From Terriglobia bacterium (GTDB lineage: Bacteria > Acidobacteriota > Terriglobia > UBA7540), in contig JASHTZ010000196.1 of the NCBI GenBank assembly GCA_030040295.1, positions 1 to 5,961 of the forward strand: a stretch of DNA of 5,961 bases, read 5' to 3'. Below, in pieces: positions 1 through 5,669 of the stretch (positions within the stretch are counted from its first letter, which is position 1; each line of letters opens with the position of its first letter). The position numbers were made by a program, and so were the translations under genes. The notes under the pieces were generated by a model that ran no database searches, was not told where the DNA came from, and saw nothing but the letters and a program-made list of their open reading frames with translations.

Positions 1-2
1 TT

Positions 3-980
3 CGCCATGTTTTAAACCTCACTTGGAACGTGGGCTTCATCTTAACGTTCAGCCTGCTGGGCGCCATTCCCTTTCTGGGTTCAGGAGCCCTGATGCAAAC
101 GGACACCAATCCCGTGGGAGTGCGCGCATACGGCGGCGATGTGGATATCTTGGGGATGCCGGGAACTCGCAACACCGGGTTTGCACGTTACGCTGCCATT
201 GCCGCGCTTGTGGCCCTGCCCAGAGTAATGCGCAAAGGCAGCCTGCCCCTGCGCGTGATTTGGGGTTGTCTATTCCTTGCCTCGCTCTCCGGGCTGGTGA
301 TCGCCAACGGGCGAACAGAGACCCTGGCCTTCATCGTCGGCGTGGCGGTGATCTTGGTGATGGAGAAGACCAAGCGCACGGTCAACCTGCTGGTCGGAAC
401 GGCAGGGGCGATCATTCTGGGATTGCGCGGCTTCTTCTCAGGATTCTTCATGTACATTACTCGAACCGGACAGATCGATCCCACCATGACCGGGCGCACT
501 CGAACCTGGGATGAAGCCCTTCACTTTCTCTGGGACTCGCCCTGGGTGGGTTTGGGGTTCCAGGCCGACCGGTTCCTTCTGGGAGGAGAGCACATGCACA
601 ATGCCTTCCTGCACGTAATCTTCCAAGCAGGCCTTTTGGGGGGCCTGGCGATCATCATTGGACTCGTGATTGTGTGGGGTTACCTCATCAAGTATTTCTT
701 CCTTGCCCCCCCGGCCGACAAATCTTTAATTCCCGCGGAAATTCCCGCAGTGTTTATGTTTGTTACGATATCGTCCGTTACGGAATCGACCTTCGCCTAT
801 TTTTCAGCCGCCTGGCTGCTGAGCGCTCCGATTGTTCCCTATGTCATGGCGCTTCACAACCATATGCGGAAGGTCTCAGCAAGGGAGGCCAAAGAACGCA
901 GCTTGCGGATCCAGCTGGCAAGACGCCAGGCCCAATTTTTGGAGCCTGTGCCGCAAGTGCCTCGCCCTGATGGGACATAA
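3..980 (+). CDS. O-antigen polymerase/ligase-like membrane protein (5'-truncated)
   Basis: This is the C-terminal 325 residues of a polytopic inner-membrane protein of the Wzy/WaaL type (Wzy_C, O-antigen ligase-like superfamily), which polymerises or transfers lipid-linked glycans on the periplasmic side. The frame is open to the window edge, with nine sense codons upstream of a GTG at 30, so the true start lies outside. Hydrophobic stretches, probably membrane helices, lie near residues 60-75, 82-101, 108-122, 127-147, 203-232, 245-260 and 264-283. The family signature is visible: an 'NGRTE' motif (102-106) opening a helix, then a periplasmic loop beginning 'GRTRTW' (164-169), continuing 'SPWVGLGF' and ending 'HMHNAFLH' (197-204), the classic GRT...W...P..G.G...HN...L pattern. 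The tail after the last helix is basic and cytoplasmic. The next gene follows in the same direction after about 68 bases. Polymerase and ligase cannot be separated from this fragment. Confidence 0.85.
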   Translation, partial: RHVLNLTWNVGFILTFSLLGAIPFLGSGALMQTDTNPVGVRAYGGDVDILGMPGTRNTGFARYAAIAALVALPRVMRKGSLPLRVIWGCLFLASLSGLVIANGRTETLAFIVGVAVILVMEKTKRTVNLLVGTAGAIILGLRGFFSGFFMYITRTGQIDPTMTGRTRTWDEALHFLWDSPWVGLGFQADRFLLGGEHMHNAFLHVIFQAGLLGGLAIIIGLVIVWGYLIKYFFLAPPADKSLIPAEIPAVFMFVTISSVTESTFAYFSAAWLLSAPIVPYVMALHNHMRKVSAREAKERSLRIQLARRQAQFLEPVPQVPRPDGT

Positions 981-1048
981 GTTCAAGGGAGAGTCAGGTG
1001 CCCTGCGAGGCCATCAGGCGACCTGTTCTGAGGCGGAGAGAAATTGGA

Positions 1049-1870
1049 ATGCTGAGTGCGTTGAAAAAAATTTCCCGCAAGCCGTTTGTCATCAAGGCCA
1101 GCGATAAACTGAAGATTCGGGGTTTGCTGAGGTCAATTTATCGATTTTGCTTCGCTCCGCAGCGTGGCAAGCATGCCATCTCCGTGGGCGGCCGCCGGGC
1201 CCGGTTCCACGTCTATTCGAAAACGGGAGTCGAGGTATTGAACTCCCTGGGCGGCGAAAGGGAAATGCTCGAGTATTTGATGGGGAAATTAAATCCTGGA
1301 GATTGCTTTTACGATATCGGAGCTGCCACGGGACTGTATACGGTATTTCTTGCCCAGGTGGTCGGCGAAAAAGGAAAGGGCGTATGCTTTGAGCCGGAAC
1401 TCGACCCCTATGACCGTTTGCGCGAGAATCTGAAACTGAATCACCTCGACAATGTGCAGCCGTTCCCCGTGGCCCTGGGCGAGCGAGAAGGAACTGCCAC
1501 GCTGATGGTTGGTGACGTGGCCGGTGCAGCCCGCATTGTCAACGCGGTGGATGGCAGTGGTGTGCCGGCGCGTGTCGAGCGCGTCAAGGTGGTTCAGGGT
1601 GATCGTTTTATCGAAAGCAGAGGTCTACCTATCCCTCGTGCGGTCAAAATTGACGTGGAAGGACAAGAGTATGCTGTCCTTCAAGGCTTGATGCGCACCT
1701 TGTCCCTGCCGACCTGTCAAGTGGTCTGCTGCGAAATCCACAAGATGTATCGACCCGAGAATGTGGAACCGGAAGACGTTCTTGCACTATTGCGTTCCAT
1801 GGGTTTCTGCGAAATTCAGGTACATTCGCGCGCGGGCGACCTTCACGCTTGCGCTTCAAAATCCAAGTGA
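1049..1870 (+). CDS. FkbM family SAM-dependent methyltransferase
   Basis: A 273-residue class I methyltransferase of the FkbM family (Methyltransf_21), whose members O-methylate sugars or polyketides and are common in polysaccharide clusters. Motif I, 'YDIGAATGLYT', the SAM-binding glycine-rich loop, starts near residue 88. The acidic end of strand 2 is 'CFEPE' (113-117), and the family hallmark 'KIDVEGQE' is at 200-207. The C-terminus ends in a short 'HACASKSK' strand. The ATG at 1049 was chosen because it gives a natural basic N-terminus (MLSALKKISRK) and has GGAG 10 bases upstream. A GTG at 998, with AAGGGAGAG 4 bases upstream (its GGAG core 6 bases away), would add 17 arginine-rich residues and cannot be excluded. 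It lies 68 bases after the Wzy/WaaL-like gene and is probably co-transcribed, which suggests methylation of a glycan made at this locus. The acceptor is unknown. Confidence 0.88.
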   Translation: MLSALKKISRKPFVIKASDKLKIRGLLRSIYRFCFAPQRGKHAISVGGRRARFHVYSKTGVEVLNSLGGEREMLEYLMGKLNPGDCFYDIGAATGLYTVFLAQVVGEKGKGVCFEPELDPYDRLRENLKLNHLDNVQPFPVALGEREGTATLMVGDVAGAARIVNAVDGSGVPARVERVKVVQGDRFIESRGLPIPRAVKIDVEGQEYAVLQGLMRTLSLPTCQVVCCEIHKMYRPENVEPEDVLALLRSMGFCEIQVHSRAGDLHACASKSK

Positions 1871-1887
1871 CGGATCGATGAGGCTTG

Positions 1888-1917
1888 AACGGGTTGTGGC
1901 CGGCTGAACCGGTTTTT
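1888..1917 (+). terminator. Candidate rho-independent terminator after the methyltransferase gene
   Basis: Eighteen bases after the methyltransferase stop, AACGGGTT (1888-1895) can pair with AACCGGTT (1907-1914) with a single G-G mismatch across an 11-base loop. The 3' arm runs into five T residues (1913-1917), two of which belong to the stem. An alternative shorter pairing CCGG/CCGG exists inside it. The stem is weak, so this is a candidate only, but it stands where the plus-strand transcript should end in front of a convergent gene. Confidence 0.4.
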
Positions 1918-1940
1918 CGACGCTCGGGTGGGAATTGGGC

Positions 1941-1962
1941 CGAAAATCGCGCAGGATTTTCG
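1941..1962. repeat. Perfect 8-bp hairpin in the convergent junction
   Basis: CGAAAATC (1941-1948) and GATTTTCG (1955-1962) are exact reverse complements around a 6-base loop. The hairpin begins 8 bases beyond the stop codon of the minus-strand glycosyltransferase gene. In the minus-strand transcript no U-run follows it, so it is not a canonical intrinsic terminator. It could stabilise the 3' end or assist termination from either side of the convergent gene pair. Confidence 0.5.
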
Positions 1963-1970
1963 ATGCGAAC

Positions 1971-2966
1971 TCACCGCGTCCGGCTCACTTGCCGGGCGAT
2001 GTAAGCTGCTACGGCCTTTTCTGACACAGTTGAATCCCACCACTGGCGGCCCCTGGCGGAAAGCTCTTTCATTCTCGCCGGGTTGCCGAGCAGGCTGTTC
2101 AATATCCGCGGAAATTCCGACCACCTGGGGAGGATGACGGCGGGGCAGCCGTGAAAGTACCATCTCGCCGGAAGTGCTTCGCTCACCACGACGCAGCCCA
2201 GCTTGGCTCCTTCAATCAACCGGTTCGTTTCTTCCATGTTGCCGCGCGGGGCCAGAGCGATTTTGGCACTTGCGAGCTTTTGCGTGTAAATCTCCGGGCT
2301 CAACCTTCCGCTGTTCACGCTTACCATCATGCAATCTATCTTGGCGCCGGGGATTTCCGCCTGCGCCCGAGCCAGGGCGCGCGTCATCAATTTCCGCGTC
2401 ATGGCCGAGGCCCGCCAGAATCCCATCCGCCCCGAACTCGCCGGCGTGCCCGCGAAGAACACATCCACTGGCCGGTTCTCGACCGTCGCCGGCTCGACTT
2501 CAAGCAGCGAGTGGTAGCCCGCGGGGATTTCGTACATGGGCGTCACCGCCCGCCGCGGGGATTCGCGCTGCCACCAGCGCCAGGCTCGAAAGATCGAACT
2601 GCGGGCGTCGCGGAGCATTACCCTCCAGGCCAACGGCAAGGGCATTCGCAGCGCCTTGCTTAAGGGCTCGCCGCGAACCCCGCCATTCTTGAAGATTGCG
2701 CGCACGCGACGCTGGTAGCGTGGCACTTGTTGATATTCGTCGCCAATCAACAGCACAATCGCGTCCTTCATGACCTCGTGAAAAGTGTCAAAATGCCAGG
2801 TGAGCACAAAAGTCAGCCCGCCGTCCGGAAGCAGAGCGTCAACGTGCTGGAGAATTGCCAGATAGTAGCGAACATCGTTGGGCGGCAAGTCGCCCGGCAG
2901 GCGTGCCCAGTCGATCTCCACCGGCGCCGGGTAATTGTAGAGCCACAGGAAGAAGCGATTGCGCAT
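1971..2966 (-). CDS. Exostosin-like glycosyltransferase
   Basis: A 331-residue soluble protein that resembles exostosin/GT47-type glycosyltransferases in its C-terminal half. Around 167-173 'VDVFFAG' is the strand and loop that usually opens the domain. 'KIALAPRGNMEETNRLIEG' (about 235-253) followed by 'GCVVVSE' (257-263) matches the nucleotide-sugar binding pattern 'APRG...ET.R..E....GC.PVV.S'. A C-terminal helix follows. The N-terminal half contains 'LPPNDVRYYLAILQHVDALLPDGG' type sequence that I do not recognise. It is the last of three minus-strand genes and ends against the methyltransferase gene, consistent with transfer of a sugar onto a surface glycan. The start is uncertain. The ATG at 2966 has GAGG 12 bases upstream; an ATG at 3002 would add 12 residues but lies in the arm of a palindromic repeat and lacks a well-spaced ribosome binding site. 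Donor and acceptor are unknown. Confidence 0.72.
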   Translation of the reverse strand: MRNRFFLWLYNYPAPVEIDWARLPGDLPPNDVRYYLAILQHVDALLPDGGLTFVLTWHFDTFHEVMKDAIVLLIGDEYQQVPRYQRRVRAIFKNGGVRGEPLSKALRMPLPLAWRVMLRDARSSIFRAWRWWQRESPRRAVTPMYEIPAGYHSLLEVEPATVENRPVDVFFAGTPASSGRMGFWRASAMTRKLMTRALARAQAEIPGAKIDCMMVSVNSGRLSPEIYTQKLASAKIALAPRGNMEETNRLIEGAKLGCVVVSEALPARWYFHGCPAVILPRWSEFPRILNSLLGNPARMKELSARGRQWWDSTVSEKAVAAYIARQVSRTR

Positions 2967-2990
2967 GCGGCGAATATACCTCAGCGGATT

Positions 2991-3021
2991 GGCGCGGACC
3001 ATCGCCTTTATGGTCCGCGTC
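2991..3021 (+). repeat. Palindromic repeat, copy A (REP-like hairpin)
   Basis: CGCGGACCAT (2993-3002) and ATGGTCCGCG (3010-3019) form a perfect 10-bp stem around the 7-base loop CGCCTTT. The same 31-base unit occurs in opposite orientation at 3141-3171, matching at 25 of 31 positions by eye. The copy covers the alternative ATG (3002) of the minus-strand glycosyltransferase gene. The size, palindromic form and intergenic position resemble bacterial REP/BIME elements, but I cannot tell from one window whether it recurs in the genome. Confidence 0.75.
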
Positions 3022-3025
3022 TATT

Positions 3026-3042
3026 CCGCCTCGCAAAGGCGG
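3026..3042. repeat. Short hairpin inside the repeat-bounded block
   Basis: CCGCCT (3026-3031) pairs with AGGCGG (3037-3042) across the 5-base loop CGCAA. It sits 4 bases inside copy A and shares the decamer GCAAAGGCGG with copy B, so it may be a degenerate third unit. Confidence 0.45.
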
Positions 3043-3140
3043 GGGTCGTGATGGAGTTATCAATCCGGGAAAAACGCGCCGGGGACCGCAGGCGGGCCGA
3101 GAGGGGCTGCGGGTCTGCATCGACGATTGGTCAATGAAAT

Positions 3141-3171
3141 GACGCGGACCGCAAAGGCGGCGATCCGCGCT
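3141..3171 (-). repeat. Palindromic repeat, copy B (REP-like hairpin, inverted)
   Basis: Read on the minus strand, CGCGGATCGC and GCGGTCCGCG form a 10-bp stem (one T-G wobble) around the loop CGCCTTT, identical to the loop of copy A. Relative to copy A, the two loop-proximal A-T/T-A pairs are replaced by G-C/C-G pairs, so stem pairing is kept although the bases differ. The unit overlaps the TAG stop codon (3170-3172) of the FAD oxidoreductase gene, so the hairpin starts directly after translation ends. Confidence 0.75.
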
Positions 3172-4510
3172 ACTTTATTCGGTTCGCCGCGCCGACATAA
3201 AGCCCATCGCGAATCGAGTCGGCGATTCCCTGAAAGGTCCAGCGCGCGTATCTTCCCACCATTTGAATGTCGTGTTTTTCGAGCGCGCGCAGAGCCGCGG
3301 CCCGCCACTTTGATCCAGGCCACGACCAGGTGTAGGCCACGTCGATCCAGGTGGGGTCGAGCGCTTCCGCGTCTCCCAGGTATCCCCACTCCTGCAACTC
3401 GCGAACGGTGGTTTGGGAATAATCCCGAATCTCCCCCGGCGCAGGCTTTTGCCCCCCTTGATAGGTGCGTTCCACGTAGATGCTCACTCGACTCGCGGAT
3501 TTACGTGTTGAACGCGGCAAGAAGCTCGCGTCCACATTACTGTAAAACCCCACGCGGTGGAATCCGGCGCGGCTGGCGGGCACATAGAGCCAATGGTCGG
3601 GCGGGCAATGCTCCCCACGCATTCCGCCGATGTTCAGAACCAGCACGGAAGTGTAGGGATCGGGGGGCTCTTTGACCTTAAGCCCGGTCATTTCGATCAT
3701 ATGGTTCAGTGGAAGAGTGGAAATCAGGGATTCGTACTTCACCTCACTCCCATCCTGGAAGGTCGCGGTCTTGCTGTCTGCGTCGATGCGCGCCGCGCGC
3801 TTGCCAAATTGCACGTCGCAGCCCCGCGCCAGACCTTTCGCCAGCGCATTCAGGCCGGCGAGTGGATATAGAAACGTGGTGTTGTATCCAATCGGCGGAG
3901 TTGAATTCGAAGCCCCGCGAATGACCAGACCGGCATCGATGGGAGACTTGTAGGGGTCTTGCGGCGCAATGCTCTTCCACAGGCCGGCTGTGTAGAGCTC
4001 GTGAAAAGGTCCGAAAAATGCGGCGGTAAGCGTTGGGCCAAAGCTCTGTGTAAGCCAATCGGCCATGGTTTTGAAGTTAGGTTTGGGAGAAGTCAGAATT
4101 TCCACCAGCGCCTTGCTGCGCAACTCTCGGCCGAAGCAATGGAGATGATTCTGAAGCGGATAGGGGACGTAAAGGTTTTGCTCGGGGAAGAATACGGAGG
4201 AAATTCGCTCGTATTTCTTGGCGGGCGCGAGCCGGTGAATCAGCCGCAGAACCGCCGGGTCGCCACCGAAGATCCAGTGCCCGCCGCCGATTTCGAATCG
4301 GTAAGCTTCGCCGTCGCCGGGTGGATTATTAAGCCGGCCCGGTTTCCCCGGGCGCAGGTAGTAAGACGAGCAGATCCCGCCGGGAGCGGCCTCCGCTTCA
4401 AAGACCGGCAGGCCGGAAGCCCAGCCTGCGGCGAGTCCCGTCATTCCGCCGCCCAGGATGGCTAAAGGGACGCGCTCTGTCCCGCGGCGGCGTGCTGCGG
4501 TTGGTTTCAT
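3170..4510 (-). CDS. FAD-dependent oxidoreductase, GLF/protoporphyrinogen-oxidase-like
   Basis: A 446-residue flavoprotein of the amine-oxidase/NAD_binding_8 superfamily. The Rossmann FAD site 'AILGGGMTGLAAG' (17-29) is followed by the ribose-binding acid in 'VFEAE' (36-40) and 'PGGICSSY' (43-50). 'GGGHWIFG' (75-82), 'YVPYPLQNHL' (114-123) and the C-terminal FAD motif 'GRYARWTFQGIADSI' (419-433) match flavoproteins found in polysaccharide loci, which are distant relatives of UDP-galactopyranose mutase and HemG/HemY-type oxidases. The natural role is therefore probably sugar or lipid-carrier modification rather than haem synthesis; this is inference. The frame stays open upstream to 4741, but that part overlaps the hydrolase gene and is arginine/proline-rich without family similarity. 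The ATG at 4510, 13 bases after the hydrolase stop, gives the normal short leader before the Rossmann fold. No clear SD precedes it, suggesting translational coupling. Confidence 0.82.
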   Translation of the reverse strand: MKPTAARRRGTERVPLAILGGGMTGLAAGWASGLPVFEAEAAPGGICSSYYLRPGKPGRLNNPPGDGEAYRFEIGGGHWIFGGDPAVLRLIHRLAPAKKYERISSVFFPEQNLYVPYPLQNHLHCFGRELRSKALVEILTSPKPNFKTMADWLTQSFGPTLTAAFFGPFHELYTAGLWKSIAPQDPYKSPIDAGLVIRGASNSTPPIGYNTTFLYPLAGLNALAKGLARGCDVQFGKRAARIDADSKTATFQDGSEVKYESLISTLPLNHMIEMTGLKVKEPPDPYTSVLVLNIGGMRGEHCPPDHWLYVPASRAGFHRVGFYSNVDASFLPRSTRKSASRVSIYVERTYQGGQKPAPGEIRDYSQTTVRELQEWGYLGDAEALDPTWIDVAYTWSWPGSKWRAAALRALEKHDIQMVGRYARWTFQGIADSIRDGLYVGAANRIK

Positions 4511-4523
4511 GTTGGGCAAGAAA

Positions 4524-5360
4524 CTAAGGCGCTTTGCGCGCCAACGCTTCGGCGAGCGGCCCGTACATCTCCGGCCGGCGAGCGGCGATGCGGTCAAATT
4601 CCCACTTGCCCGGCTGCCGGACCACTCGATTGCGGTCCGCGGCGGCCGGATCGATTTCGGCGTAGAGGATCGTCTCTTCGGTTTCCCCCGCTTCGGCCAG
4701 TTTGGTGCCGCCCAAATCCACAATCTGTGAGTGGCCGGCAAATCGGAAGCCGCGCTCTTCTCCCACCCGGTCGCAGGCGATGACGTAGAGGTGATTCTCC
4801 GTGGCTCGAACCGGGGGCGTGTGCTGCCACGTATCCGATGCCATCGGCCAGTTGGTAGGAATAGCCAGAATCTGAGCGCCCTTCAGTTTCAGCACGCGCC
4901 CGCTTTCCGGAAAACTGCAATCATAGCAGATGCTGATTCCGATTTTCCCTTGCGGAGTTGCGAACACGGGAAACGGCTTGTCGCCGGGCGCGGCGTGCCA
5001 ATCGATTCCCAGGCAGGGAAGGTGGAGCTTGCGATAGGTTCCCAAAATGGACTGCGGAGTGACCACCACTGCGGCGTTAAAAATCCGGTCGCCCGCGCGC
5101 TCGAGCATCCCCACCACCACGGTGCAATCCAATTTCTTCGTTGCCGCCAGAATTTTCTCTGTGCTGGGGCCCGGAACTTCTTCCGCCACAGGCGCGGCCT
5201 CTTCCGCGCTGGTGAAGCAGTAGCCGCTCAGCGCGCATTCGGGAAAAACCGCCAGTTTCGCCCCGGCGCCCGCCGCCTGTTCCATTCGCCGGACGATTTG
5301 GTCGAGATTGTGCTCCTTGGCAGAAATCCTGACGTCCATTTGAACCGCTGCGGCCTTCAT
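4524..5360 (-). CDS. Carbon-nitrogen hydrolase (nitrilase superfamily)
   Basis: A 278-residue cytoplasmic amidohydrolase of the nitrilase superfamily, which cleaves non-peptide C-N bonds in amides, carbamoyl compounds or nitriles. The catalytic triad is complete: Glu41 in 'FPECALSGY', Lys111 in 'YRKLHLP' and the nucleophile Cys145 in 'ISICYDCSFPE'. The full alpha-beta-beta-alpha domain is present at the usual length. The ATG at 5360 is well supported: AGGAGG lies 4 bases upstream and the N-terminus 'MKAAAVQMDV' is typical of the family. The FAD oxidoreductase gene follows 13 bases later, so the two are likely one operon. The absence of a nitrile-hydrolase-specific signature and the 'ICYDCSFPE' motif favour an aliphatic or omega-amidase-like activity, but the substrate cannot be assigned. 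Confidence 0.93.
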   Translation of the reverse strand: MKAAAVQMDVRISAKEHNLDQIVRRMEQAAGAGAKLAVFPECALSGYCFTSAEEAAPVAEEVPGPSTEKILAATKKLDCTVVVGMLERAGDRIFNAAVVVTPQSILGTYRKLHLPCLGIDWHAAPGDKPFPVFATPQGKIGISICYDCSFPESGRVLKLKGAQILAIPTNWPMASDTWQHTPPVRATENHLYVIACDRVGEERGFRFAGHSQIVDLGGTKLAEAGETEETILYAEIDPAAADRNRVVRQPGKWEFDRIAARRPEMYGPLAEALARKAP

Positions 5361-5364
5361 GTCC

Positions 5365-5370
5365 CCTCCT
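5365..5370 (-). promoter_or_regulatory. Shine-Dalgarno site of the hydrolase gene
   Basis: AGGAGG on the minus strand lies 4 bases before the ATG at 5360. It is a full-consensus ribosome binding site and fixes this start codon. Confidence 0.75.
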
Positions 5371-5388
5371 GTGATCGGATAAAATCAA

Positions 5389-5414
5389 ATCATACTAAAC
5401 GCCATAAATTGCAA
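5389..5414 (-). promoter_or_regulatory. Candidate promoter of the hydrolase-oxidoreductase operon
   Basis: On the minus strand, TATGAT (5394-5389) matches five of six bases of the sigma-70 -10 element. TTGCAA (5414-5409) matches four of six of the -35 element, but the 14-base spacer is shorter than the usual 16-18. The predicted transcript would carry a leader of about 20 bases with the AGGAGG site. This is plausible by position, weak by motif. Confidence 0.3.
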
Positions 5415-5588
5415 CGTCGATCTCCCGCTCAGGCGGAACTGCCGTTACAGCCGCGAGCGCAAGTAGTTCCAACATTATCCACATTCTAACAGCTCTGGGA
5501 AGTTTCTGCCGGGGAAGGGCCGGACTTTTTGTCGCAGGCGATAAGCCGCGCCCTCCCCGCAACTTTATCTGACTTTTTGTGTTTAGAC

Positions 5589-5615
5589 TTGCGAATGGAT
5601 TTCCATTTGTATAAG
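5589..5615 (+). promoter_or_regulatory. Candidate promoter with internal palindrome for the small secreted protein gene
   Basis: TTGCGA (5589-5594, four of six -35 bases) and TATAAG (5610-5615, five of six -10 bases) are separated by 15 bases. The perfect palindrome AATGGA-TT-TCCATT (5594-5607) fills the spacer and could be an operator, since a protein bound there would block RNA polymerase. The leader to the ATG at 5670 would be roughly 45-50 bases. Motif-level evidence only. Confidence 0.32.
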
Positions 5616-5669
5616 ATCAGATCCCATCTATACCTTGGGTAGTACACAACATTCAATCTGGGAGGAAAA

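Larger units (their letters stand above)
2991..3171. repeat. Non-coding block of about 181 bp bounded by inverted repeats (BIME/MITE-like)
   Basis: Two inverted copies of a 31-base palindromic unit bound a central segment (3022-3140) with no credible gene. The block fills the gap between the FAD oxidoreductase and glycosyltransferase genes, and its right edge supplies the TAG stop of the former. The centre holds a third hairpin, CCGCCT (3026-3031) with AGGCGG (3037-3042), and the decamer GCAAAGGCGG at 3033-3042 recurs in copy B at 3151-3160. I see no target-site duplication at the edges. In RNA it could fold as two or three local hairpins or as one long stem. Whether it is a mobile element, a relic of one, or an mRNA processing site is open. 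Confidence 0.55.
5361..5669. other. Divergent intergenic region without a gene
   Basis: A 309-base, comparatively AT-rich region between the start of the minus-strand hydrolase and the start of the plus-strand secreted protein. I see no credible open reading frame, tRNA or riboswitch. It should hold the promoters of both genes. It contains candidate -10 elements on both strands, the palindrome AATGGATTTCCATT (5594-5607) and two copies of GACTTTTTGT (5523-5532 and 5571-5580). Confidence 0.6.

Noticed and set aside
2151..2692. Long plus-strand open frames of about 170 codons across the glycosyltransferase gene
   Set aside because: They lie antisense to a gene with recognisable motifs and are rich in Arg, Ser, Pro and His, as expected for shadow frames in GC-rich DNA.
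2991..3171. CRISPR array or insertion sequence
   Set aside because: There are only two inverted copies rather than regularly spaced direct repeats, no transposase frame lies between them, and no target-site duplication is visible.
4511..4741. N-terminal extension of the FAD oxidoreductase frame to an ATG at 4741
   Set aside because: It would overlap the hydrolase gene by over 200 bases. The extra 77 residues are Arg/Pro/Ser-rich with no family similarity, and the Rossmann motif sits at a normal distance from the ATG at 4510.
5435..5470. Inverted repeat GGAACT...AGTTCC in the divergent region
   Set aside because: Only six base pairs with a 24-base loop and no extension; within chance expectation.
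4731..5489. Plus-strand open frame of 252 codons opposite the hydrolase
   Set aside because: It is antisense to a hydrolase with a complete catalytic triad and no domain is recognisable. Its length is explained by high GC in the third codon position.
5510..5530. Intrinsic terminator from CCGG...CCGG followed by a T-run
   Set aside because: The stem is only four bases and no plus-strand gene ends nearby.
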